A stretch of 5,714 nucleotides of DNA from Gammaproteobacteria bacterium (GTDB taxonomy: Bacteria; Pseudomonadota; Gammaproteobacteria; Eutrophobiales; Eutrophobiaceae), in contig JAAXHV010000453.1 in the NCBI GenBank assembly GCA_012270695.1, forward strand, positions 1 to 5,714, in the 5' to 3' direction. A program made the translations under genes and the position numbers. Shown here piece by piece: positions 1 to 4,699 of this stretch (the stretch's first letter is position 1; each line of letters begins with the position of its first letter). Below the pieces are notes generated by a model that was not told the DNA's origin, searched no databases, and saw only the letters and a list, made by a program, of their open reading frames with translations.

Positions 1-1179
1 GCCGATGGCACCGCAATATACAGTCCGTCGGAACTCCTCCAGTTCTTCAATGATCTGCATGGCCCGAAGTTTCGGCGCGCCGGTTATGGAACCGCCCGGA
101 AAAGCTCCTCGCAACAAATCAAGCGCATGCCGTTCGCGTACCAGGCGGCCGGTCACCGTGCTTACCAGGTGATGCACGCTGGCAAAACTTTCCAACGCAA
201 ATAACCTGGGGACCATGACACTGCCGGTTTCACAATTCTTGCCAATATCATTCCTCAGCAAGTCGACGATCATCAGGTTTTCAGCGCGGTCTTTTTCGCT
301 CTCAAGCAGTTGTTCCGCCAGGGCTTTGTCTTCATAGGCATAAACGGAGCGTCTTATGGTGCCCTTAATGGGTTTAGTCTCCACCAGATCATTGGAAACG
401 GAAATAAACCGTTCCGGCGACGAACTCAAAATGCAGCCCTGCTCAAGTCGAAAAAAACAGGCATACGGGGCAGGATTGGATTTCCTTAACTGCTGGTACA
501 CACTCCACGAATCGCCGGCAACGGCAATGCTGAAGCGCTGCGCCAGGTTGACCTGGTAGCAATCACCGTCGCGAATATAGCGTTGAATCCGTTTAAAGGC
601 AGCCGTATATCGCTCCTTGTCAGTGTTATTCTGTAAGGGCGATTGTACCGAATGCCCTGCCGTTTGCCTCGTATGATCAGCGCTGAACAATTCCTGCAAG
701 TCCTTCCACTCGTCCGCGCTGAGCCTGGCCCCGTCCGCTGCTATCAACCAAGTTCGTCTTTTATGATGATCGACGATTACCGCCCAGTCATACAGACCTA
801 TAGCCATATCGGGCATGTTGACATCATCCTGACAGAGCGCCGGCAACTGTTCTATACGACGCCCCAGGTCATAGGAGAAATACCCCAACGCCCCCCCGGT
901 AAAAGGGAACCCGGATAAATTGATACGGCGGTCGCCCAACTGCTGTTTGACCAAGGTAAACGGATCCTCGCCCGAGTATTGCAAAGATTCCCCCTCGGCT
1001 ATCCTGGTCTCGTTGTCGCAGGTGAGAAGGGTGCGGTAGGGGCGGGCGCTCATTATGTCATAACGGCCACTGTCAATCACCGGATAGCCGCTGTCCAGGA
1101 ATATACTCCAGGGCTCTGCGGCGATTTGACTGAACAACAGCGCCGAGTCCCGGGCATAATCCAGTTCAACCAGCCTCAT
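1..1179 (-). CDS. pabB: Aminodeoxychorismate synthase component I, PabB (C-terminus cut off by window edge)
   Basis: This protein aminates chorismate to 4-amino-4-deoxychorismate, the step leading to p-aminobenzoate, using ammonia from a PabA glutaminase that is not in the window. I translated the minus strand by hand: 393 codons run without a stop from ATG 1179-1177 to the window edge, so roughly 60-80 C-terminal residues of a usual ~450-470 residue PabB are missing. Visible chorismate-enzyme motifs are GGALGYFSYDLGR (95-107), GDCYQVNLAQRF (205-216), SSSPERF (252-258), PIKGT (270-274), an acidic/catalytic block ending DLLRNDIG (306-313) and PGGSITGAPK (361-370). Lys272 in PIKGT marks PabB; anthranilate synthase TrpE has PIAGT at this place. 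The N-terminus aligns with PabB (PWSIFLDSGY, 23-32). A purine-rich SD (GGAGG, 6-nt spacing) supports the start. It follows the COG1548-like gene by 67 bp, so pABA supply is probably tied to methanopterin synthesis. Whether the lost end is fused to PabC cannot be seen. Confidence 0.95.
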   Translation of the reverse strand, partial: MRLVELDYARDSALLFSQIAAEPWSIFLDSGYPVIDSGRYDIMSARPYRTLLTCDNETRIAEGESLQYSGEDPFTLVKQQLGDRRINLSGFPFTGGALGYFSYDLGRRIEQLPALCQDDVNMPDMAIGLYDWAVIVDHHKRRTWLIAADGARLSADEWKDLQELFSADHTRQTAGHSVQSPLQNNTDKERYTAAFKRIQRYIRDGDCYQVNLAQRFSIAVAGDSWSVYQQLRKSNPAPYACFFRLEQGCILSSSPERFISVSNDLVETKPIKGTIRRSVYAYEDKALAEQLLESEKDRAENLMIVDLLRNDIGKNCETGSVMVPRLFALESFASVHHLVSTVTGRLVRERHALDLLRGAFPGGSITGAPKLRAMQIIEELEEFRRTVYCGAIG

Positions 1180-1200
1180 TGCGCCCCTCCCTGGGCGCAA
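1179..1200 (-). promoter_or_regulatory. Hairpin enclosing the pabB ribosome binding site
   Basis: Read on the minus strand, TTGCGCCC (1200-1193) and GGGCGCAA (1186-1179) form a perfect 8-bp GC-rich stem with the six-base loop AGGGAG (1192-1187). The Shine-Dalgarno stretch AGGGAGGGG occupies the loop and the first stem bases, and the final A of the stem is the A of the pabB ATG. Such a hairpin could control pabB translation by hiding the ribosome binding site and start, or could present the SD in its loop. There is no U-run after it, so it is not a standard terminator. The structure is seen directly; the regulatory role is inference. It may equally be part of a dispersed repeat. Confidence 0.5.
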
Positions 1201-1246
1201 CCCTTCGGGCGGCTTACGCCGTGCAAATCGTCTATCCTGAGATTTG
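1180..1246 (-). other. Spacer between the COG1548-like gene and pabB, REP-like and hairpin rich
   Basis: The 67-bp spacer contains three small dyads in a row on the minus strand: GGC-GTAA-GCC (1219-1210), CCC-GAA-GGG (1209-1201) and the strong TTGCGCCC/GGGCGCAA hairpin. This chained-hairpin composition is typical of REP-like intergenic elements, and the sequence resembles elements I associate with methanotroph genomes, but no second copy is visible here. No promoter is evident. The spacer also contains a 24-codon open frame (ATG 1250-1248 to TGA 1178-1176) overlapping both neighbouring genes by ATGA; it lacks a convincing SD and may be fortuitous. Confidence 0.35.
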
Positions 1247-2308
1247 TCATCGCATCACCTGGTGAGAAATCCGGGTTAACGCCGCTACCGCCACCGCCGT
1301 CGAGCAATTGTTGGCGCTGCGTAATTTCTCGTCGGATAACGGCAATAAATCCTCAAAATCGACCAGTTCGTAATCATTCTTCAGGGCCAGTTTGTTGACG
1401 ATAAAGCGTCCTGCACCGGCGGCCACGATGTTTTTTCCAACTGAATTCCCAACCCGGTCTGTCACCTTGTTGAATGCCAGGTCGATTTTTTCAAACTGTT
1501 TTTCCGCAATATGGTGGGCGACGTCAAGCCAGGGTTGCAAGGCATCAGTTTCGTCATACTCCGCTCCCAACATCCTTGCCAGACGTTTAATACTATGGTA
1601 GCGGGTTTTCTCGCCGCCGTCAGCCGCAGGGATTAAATCGAAGCGTTCATCCAGATCTCCGGTGATACGATAAACGTCCGCCATGCTGGCAAAATACTCC
1701 GCGGCTATGGACTGCCAGACGTTCTTGTAAGGTAAGCGCTCAAGCACGGCCATAACGGGCGTTCTGGTAATGCCCGTATAGACCAGTTCACCGGTCCGCA
1801 GGCGCTCCTGGTCGGTATAGCCGCGGCTGCAAACCTGCTGTTCATGGAATGGAATGATATCCGTAGTGGTAGTACCCAAGTCAACCAGAATACCTGAGCC
1901 CAGGTATTTTGCAACATAAGTTGCGGTTGCATGCCAGTTGGCTGACGCGACGTCGGCATGGCAGCCTTGCAGCCGGTCAGGTGTTATCAAACCTTTGCTG
2001 CCTGCATACACATAGATTGGATTACTCCGACCAAGGCGAGCCGCTATGTAATCCACCAGTTGTGTCACGCCATCCTGTCGTCCGGGAAAGCAGTCTGCCA
2101 GTTCCCCGGTCATGGTCAGGGTATGGACACAGTCACCGGAGGGAAGGGAGTTTACTGCCCGGGCGACGGGGTCGGCCAGCCTGTCGATGCCCTGCCATAA
2201 CGGGGTCGCAAACTGGTCCAGGGCACACAGCACGCCGTTATGATCAAGGCGGGCGATCTTTAAATGTGCCCCGCCAATATCCCAACCTGTATAATTTTCT
2301 GCATGCAT
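1247..2308 (-). CDS. COG1548 / MfnF-like ASKHA-fold protein (H4MPT-linked C1 transfer pathway protein)
   Basis: This 353-residue protein belongs to the hydantoinase/oxoprolinase-related family of methanogens and H4MPT-using methylotrophs. The methanogen homologue MfnF joins the aminomethylfuran diphosphate unit to gamma-glutamyltyramine in methanofuran synthesis. By inference this copy serves methylofuran, the carrier of the formyltransferase/hydrolase complex. ASKHA-type nucleotide/phosphate motifs are visible: GWDIGGAHLK (8-17), LTMTGELADCF (64-74), VDLGTTTTDIIPF (142-154), TGELVYTGITRTPV (172-185), IVAAGAG (294-300) and a C-terminal CSTAVAVAAL (335-344). I chose ATG 2308-2306 because family homology begins immediately (MHAENYTGWDIGG); the reading frame extends 67 codons further upstream, but that part is the antisense of the HisA-related gene. 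GGGGA lies 4-5 nt before the start. Its start codon abuts that of the divergent HisA-related gene, and pabB follows it. Family assignment is firm; the exact reaction is inferred. Confidence 0.88.
   Translation of the reverse strand: MHAENYTGWDIGGAHLKIARLDHNGVLCALDQFATPLWQGIDRLADPVARAVNSLPSGDCVHTLTMTGELADCFPGRQDGVTQLVDYIAARLGRSNPIYVYAGSKGLITPDRLQGCHADVASANWHATATYVAKYLGSGILVDLGTTTTDIIPFHEQQVCSRGYTDQERLRTGELVYTGITRTPVMAVLERLPYKNVWQSIAAEYFASMADVYRITGDLDERFDLIPAADGGEKTRYHSIKRLARMLGAEYDETDALQPWLDVAHHIAEKQFEKIDLAFNKVTDRVGNSVGKNIVAAGAGRFIVNKLALKNDYELVDFEDLLPLSDEKLRSANNCSTAVAVAALTRISHQVMR
2290..2295 (+). promoter_or_regulatory. Candidate -10 element (TATAAT) for the HisA-related gene
   Basis: A perfect TATAAT consensus ends 7 nt before the ATG of the HisA-related gene. 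Transcription would then start at or within a base or two of the A of the ATG, giving a leaderless mRNA; this agrees with the lack of a Shine-Dalgarno before that ATG. At the usual 17-nt distance the -35 position reads TGCCCC (2267-2272), a poor match, so the promoter may be weak, activator dependent or fortuitous. It lies inside the start of the divergent COG1548-like coding region. Confidence 0.3.
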
Positions 2309-3004
2309 ATCATCCCCGTCATCGACCTGAAAGACGGCCTGGTAGTTGCGGCCAGGCAGGGTAAAAGACAAACCTACCGACCCCTGGCTACGCCGCTTTG
2401 TCCGGAAGCGGATATCCTGGCCGTCAGCCGCGCCTACCTGTCCGTATTCCCTTTCAGGACATTTTATATCGCTGACCTCAATGCCCTTGAAAATAACGGC
2501 AATAACCACGCCCTTATCAGCCGATTGCTGGAGGCGTACAGCGGGATCAGCTTATGGATAGACTCCGGCCTTGAGCCGTTCATCGATGAAAACTCCAGGC
2601 GCTTCCGGGGTCGCGTCAGCAACATACTGGGCTCGGAAACAGGCATCACCCTTGAACAACTGGACAATTATACGCGTAAATCGAATTGTATCTTATCATT
2701 GGATTACACTGACAAACGCTTTCTCGGCAATATGGATTTACTGGAGCAGCCGGCCCTGCTGCCGCAACGCGTTATCATCATGTCCCTGGGACGGGTGGGT
2801 TGCAGTACGGGGCCGGACCTGGAACAGATCGGCGACCTGATGGATAAACTGCGGGGCAAACAGGTCTATGCAGCCGGCGGCGTGCGCAACACCGGGGATT
2901 TACGCCTGCTCGCCGCCCATGGCGTACACGGCGCGCTGCTTGCATCATCCCTGCACAACCGCCGGATCACTTCGGAGCATCTGGTTCAGCTACAGGGCAC
3001 GTAG
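2303..3004 (+). CDS. HisA/HisF-related TIM-barrel protein (COG1411-type) of the methanopterin island
   Basis: This 233-residue protein resembles HisA (ProFAR isomerase) but belongs, as I read it, to the HisA/HisF-related family found in methanogens and H4MPT-dependent methylotrophs rather than to histidine biosynthesis. HisA-like (beta/alpha)8-barrel signs are IPVIDLKDG (4-12, with the Asp8 equivalent), IADLNALE (56-63), WIDSGL (85-90), GSETGI (110-115), LSLDYTDKR (131-139), the IIMSLGRVG strand (158-166) and the phosphate-binding AAGGVRNTGDL (190-200). It departs from true HisA in the loop around the second catalytic Asp and has no his genes beside it. The start is ATG 2303-2305, since MHIIPVIDL matches the family N-terminus; a further in-frame ATG at 2264 only adds antisense of the neighbouring gene. 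It has no clear SD. It is divergent from the COG1548-like gene and convergent with fae. The likely role is in methanopterin or methylofuran synthesis, substrate unknown. Confidence 0.85.
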   Translation: MHIIPVIDLKDGLVVAARQGKRQTYRPLATPLCPEADILAVSRAYLSVFPFRTFYIADLNALENNGNNHALISRLLEAYSGISLWIDSGLEPFIDENSRRFRGRVSNILGSETGITLEQLDNYTRKSNCILSLDYTDKRFLGNMDLLEQPALLPQRVIIMSLGRVGCSTGPDLEQIGDLMDKLRGKQVYAAGGVRNTGDLRLLAAHGVHGALLASSLHNRRITSEHLVQLQGT

Positions 3005-3011
3005 CAAACAA

Positions 3012-3113
3012 AGGTGCGGACAGTCTTTTCAAGACACGCTGTGAATACATCCCTGTACGCTTGACCATCCGCTGTCCCTGCGGATGACAGTCTTGAAAAG
3101 ACTGTCCGCACCT
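3012..3113. repeat. MITE/REP-like element with perfect 24-bp terminal inverted repeats
   Basis: The left arm at 3012-3035 (begins AGGTGCGGACAG, ends TTTTCAAGAC) is the exact reverse complement of the right arm at 3090-3113. The 54-bp centre contains another perfect dyad, CATCCGC (3066-3072) and GCGGATG (3080-3086), around the loop TGTCCCT. Each arm also has its own small dyad, GTCTT-TTC-AAGAC. Both strands could thus form a long cruciform or RNA hairpin. Length (~102 bp), terminal inversion, position between convergent genes and absence of coding capacity suggest a non-autonomous dispersed repeat. A central GAATACATCCCTGTACGC stretch resembles intergenic repeats I recall from gammaproteobacterial genomes; this could not be verified. 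It may also help terminate the HisA-related transcript, although no U-run follows the right arm. Confidence 0.85.
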
Positions 3114-3153
3114 GCTCCAGGTTTCCGTGCTCTCTGTGGCTGAAACATCAAGC

Positions 3154-3180
3154 AAAAAAAACCCCGGCTGATGCCGGGGT
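3154..3180 (-). terminator. Rho-independent terminator of fae (mch-fae unit), possibly bidirectional
   Basis: On the minus strand ACCCCGGC (3180-3173), loop ATCA and GCCGGGGT (3168-3161) form a perfect 8-bp GC-rich stem followed directly by a run of about eight U (3161-3154). The stem starts 22 nt after the fae stop. On the plus strand the same stem is followed by TCTTTATT, a weaker U-rich tail, so it may also stop transcripts from the HisA-related gene. Confidence 0.93.
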
Positions 3181-3202
3181 CTTTATTACGGTTGTGCCAC
3201 GC

Positions 3203-3715
3203 TCATGAGTGAGCCTGGAACGGGTGGTCCGCGTCTCCACGCTTACTCAATACTTCGGAAGCCTTGGGTTCACGCGCAACAGCACGTTTGATTGACATCT
3301 TCGTGGCTTCGTAGTTGTAGTCCTGAATCTTGCCATCATCTTCAGCCAACCAGTGGATAAACACGCCAACGCAGATAAAAATATCATCAGCTTCATCGGC
3401 AGGAATGGTGCCATCTTCAACACAATCCATCACTGCCATGGATACCGCTCGCTGAGCCGGTCCGAACATCTGCACGGCCTGCTTTGCGCCTTTGATAGTG
3501 ACTTTGTTGAACATAACCGTAGTAGGTTTACATGCCAGGTTTGGTGAAACCACTGCCAGCAGGGATGTAAAGCCATCTTTGTTATTGGTAAGCGCATTGC
3601 AGGCTGCGGCTTCTGCCGCACTGCCGCGGGGCCCCATAATCAGGTCAATATGAGCAACCTCATTACCATCCCCCACCAATGCTTCACCAACGAGTACTCT
3701 ATCGATTACGGCCAT
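3203..3715 (-). CDS. fae: Formaldehyde-activating enzyme (5,6,7,8-tetrahydromethanopterin hydro-lyase)
   Basis: Fae condenses formaldehyde with H4MPT to methylene-H4MPT in the cytoplasm, the entry step of H4MPT-linked formaldehyde oxidation, and is usually very abundant in methylotrophs. The 170-residue product has the usual family length and near-canonical sequence: RVLVGEALVGDGNEVAHIDL (6-25), with His22 at the place of the catalytic His22 of the Methylobacterium enzyme; GPRGS (29-32 region), FTSLLAVVSPN (49-59), KPTTVMFNKVTI (63-74), QMFGPAQ (82-88), DEADD (107-111), GVFIHW (117-122), YNYEATK (133-139) and HPF near the end. I chose ATG 3715-3713 because family homology begins there and an ideal SD (AAGGAGGT) precedes it. 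The frame stays open upstream to another ATG at 3775, also with a good SD, which would give a 190-residue form. It is the last gene of the mch-citG-like-fae run and is followed by a terminator. Confidence 0.97.
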   Translation of the reverse strand: MAVIDRVLVGEALVGDGNEVAHIDLIMGPRGSAAEAAACNALTNNKDGFTSLLAVVSPNLACKPTTVMFNKVTIKGAKQAVQMFGPAQRAVSMAVMDCVEDGTIPADEADDIFICVGVFIHWLAEDDGKIQDYNYEATKMSIKRAVAREPKASEVLSKRGDADHPFQAHS

Positions 3716-3721
3716 ATTATT

Positions 3722-3729
3722 ACCTCCTT
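3722..3729 (-). promoter_or_regulatory. Ribosome binding site of fae
   Basis: AAGGAGGT on the minus strand is a perfect anti-16S match, ending 6 nt before ATG 3715. It fixes the conserved start of Fae and suits a highly expressed enzyme. Read in the fae frame the same bases encode the Glu-Glu-Gly-Gly part of the possible N-terminal extension. Confidence 0.9.
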
Positions 3730-3772
3730 CTTCTGTTTTAAAAATGCTAGTAAGTTTGTCAAGTATTTTAAA

Positions 3773-3786
3773 CATAATAAACCTCC
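3773..3786 (-). promoter_or_regulatory. Second, upstream in-frame translation start for fae
   Basis: GGAGGT (3786-3781) followed after 5 nt by ATG (3775-3773) is a well-formed initiation site in frame with fae. It would add MFKILDKLTSIFKTEEGGNN before the canonical Met. The two start regions look alike (GGAGGTTTATTATG and GGAGGTAATAATATG), which may reflect a local duplication. Whether it is used is unknown; no Fae homology covers the extra residues. Confidence 0.45.
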
Positions 3787-3799
3787 ATAAGGTCTATCA

Positions 3800-3827
3800 A
3801 CCATATAACCCGCACCGCCAGTCACAA
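3800..3827 (-). promoter_or_regulatory. Weak candidate sigma70 promoter in front of fae
   Basis: In the 120-bp gap between the CitG-like gene and fae, TTGTGA (3827-3822) and TATGGT (3805-3800) are separated by 16 nt; each matches the consensus at four of six positions. Transcription would begin near 3793, just upstream of both fae starts. The large gap and the need for high Fae levels make a separate fae promoter plausible, but the match is weak and could be chance. Confidence 0.2.
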
Positions 3828-3835
3828 CCGGCAAC

Positions 3836-4669
3836 TCAGCCGACACCAAGCCGGTACAATAACAGACTGGCTACAGTCAGATCTGCACAGGTGCCCGGAT
3901 TTATCTCCGATTCTTTGAGTTCCTTATCAAAGATCATCAACACATCTTTTGCATCGCCAGGATTATCATAGTCCCCAAACTGCTCCAGCACAGGCTGTGT
4001 TTTCTTCCTCACCTGCTCAGCTGTTTCGAGCCCATATTTTCTGCGGATATGAGAATCCGGAAAACTCGCCATATACATAAGATAACAGGCAACAACAGCC
4101 CATTCTACACTATTCCAGCGATTGTGATAGTTTTGTAAGCATTTTATCCCCAAATTAACGACTTCCTGGTAACCATTTGTGTATTGCAATGCAATAAGAT
4201 CCCGTTCCTTGGCGGCATCCATGGCTGAATATATATCGATATCCAGTGGTGAGTTTACGTCATATTTGTCAACCTTGCCAAGACCGCCCGGGTTGGCCAG
4301 GCGAATGGCCGTAAAAATGTCCTGTGCCTCCTGCCGTCCCAGTGACATCAGGGCAGGTTTGATCATATCCCGGAAATCTCCAGGGGCATCAAGCTGTTCA
4401 AACACCCGGATGACAGGCGCAATAAGCAATACCATCCCCAGGTTGGTATTGCAATTAACCGCGGCCAGCGTGGCCTCTACACTCGACAAAATTCTTTTGC
4501 CAAGCCCAAGACGATGATTACACAGGATGGGTGTGACGACTTGCGCGCTTTTGATAAAGTCAGCGCATCCCATGCCATGACCGGCGCCGTGACGGCCTAC
4601 GTTTCCGGGTTTTAACGCGTTGATATCGCTGATGAAACAGTCATACACCTGAGCGGCCAAGCCAACCAT
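3836..4669 (-). CDS. CitG-like (triphosphoribosyl-dephospho-CoA synthase family) protein of the methanopterin island
   Basis: This 277-residue protein belongs to the CitG/MdcB superfamily, whose classical members join dephospho-CoA to the ribose of ATP to make the citrate or malonate lyase prosthetic group precursor. Family motifs are KPGNV (20-24), HGMG...F (31-38), NTNLGM (74-79), NPGGLG (126-131) and NPGTCADLTVASLL (257-270). No citrate lyase or malonate decarboxylase genes are near. Instead the gene lies between mch and fae, the place of the CitG-like gene often called orf5 in methylotroph methanopterin islands. I infer a role in methanopterin or methylofuran synthesis, perhaps a related phosphoribosyl or triphosphate chemistry; the substrate is unknown. 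ATG 4669-4667 is the only usable start: no ATG, GTG or TTG lies in frame between it and mch. It starts 30 bp after mch with only a weak SD inside the palindrome GGGTTAACCC, so coupling to mch translation is possible. Confidence 0.87.
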   Translation of the reverse strand: MVGLAAQVYDCFISDINALKPGNVGRHGAGHGMGCADFIKSAQVVTPILCNHRLGLGKRILSSVEATLAAVNCNTNLGMVLLIAPVIRVFEQLDAPGDFRDMIKPALMSLGRQEAQDIFTAIRLANPGGLGKVDKYDVNSPLDIDIYSAMDAAKERDLIALQYTNGYQEVVNLGIKCLQNYHNRWNSVEWAVVACYLMYMASFPDSHIRRKYGLETAEQVRKKTQPVLEQFGDYDNPGDAKDVLMIFDKELKESEINPGTCADLTVASLLLYRLGVG

Positions 4670-4671
4670 AA

Positions 4672-4681
4672 GGGTTAACCC
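4672..4681. repeat. 10-bp perfect palindrome before the CitG-like gene
   Basis: GGGTTAACCC lies in the 30-bp gap after mch, 2 nt before the ATG of the CitG-like gene, and replaces a normal SD. It is too short to act as a terminator and has no U-run. It could be a protein site or chance; it is listed because it decides how poorly this start is equipped. Confidence 0.4.
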
Positions 4682-4699
4682 GGATGTAACAGTTATAAT

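Larger units (their letters stand above)
3005..3202. other. Convergent intergenic region without a gene
   Basis: This 198-bp stretch separates the 3' ends of the HisA-related gene and fae. It holds the 24-bp inverted-repeat element (3012-3113), an otherwise featureless 40 bp and the fae terminator (3154-3180). I see no credible coding region: open frames here read through the repeat arms and have no ribosome binding site. Confidence 0.8.

Noticed and set aside
1..1179. Anthranilate synthase component I (TrpE)
   Set aside because: The key motif reads PIKGT with the PabB-specific lysine rather than PIAGT, and no trp genes are near.
643..1398. Plus-strand open frames across pabB and the spacer (643-918, 979-1398)
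   Set aside because: They lie antisense to pabB, show no recognisable motifs or start signals, and the pabB frame reads continuously with catalytic motifs.
1909..2364. Plus-strand open frames opposite the COG1548-like gene
   Set aside because: Composition rich in Arg, Pro, Cys and His is typical of antisense reading; there are no motifs, and the minus-strand protein is a full family member.
2309..2509. 67-codon N-terminal extension of the COG1548-like protein
   Set aside because: It is antisense to the well-supported HisA-related gene, and ASKHA-family homology begins right at the internal Met (2308).
2303..3004. True histidine-biosynthesis hisA
   Set aside because: There are no his neighbours, the second catalytic loop diverges, and the gene sits in an H4MPT cluster where the HisA-related family is expected.
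3012..3113. CRISPR array or attachment site
   Set aside because: There are only two arms, in inverted orientation, without direct repeats, spacers, tRNA or integrase.
2967..3155. Minus-strand 62-codon frame across the inverted-repeat element
   Set aside because: It consists mostly of the repeat arms and the end of the HisA-related gene in antisense, with no SD.
3706..3804. A 32-codon frame (ATG 3804 to TAA overlapping the start of fae) in the fae leader, out of frame with fae
   Set aside because: It has no clear ribosome binding site and is the +1 reading of DNA that includes both fae initiation regions. The in-frame extension is the better explanation. A coupling uORF cannot be excluded.
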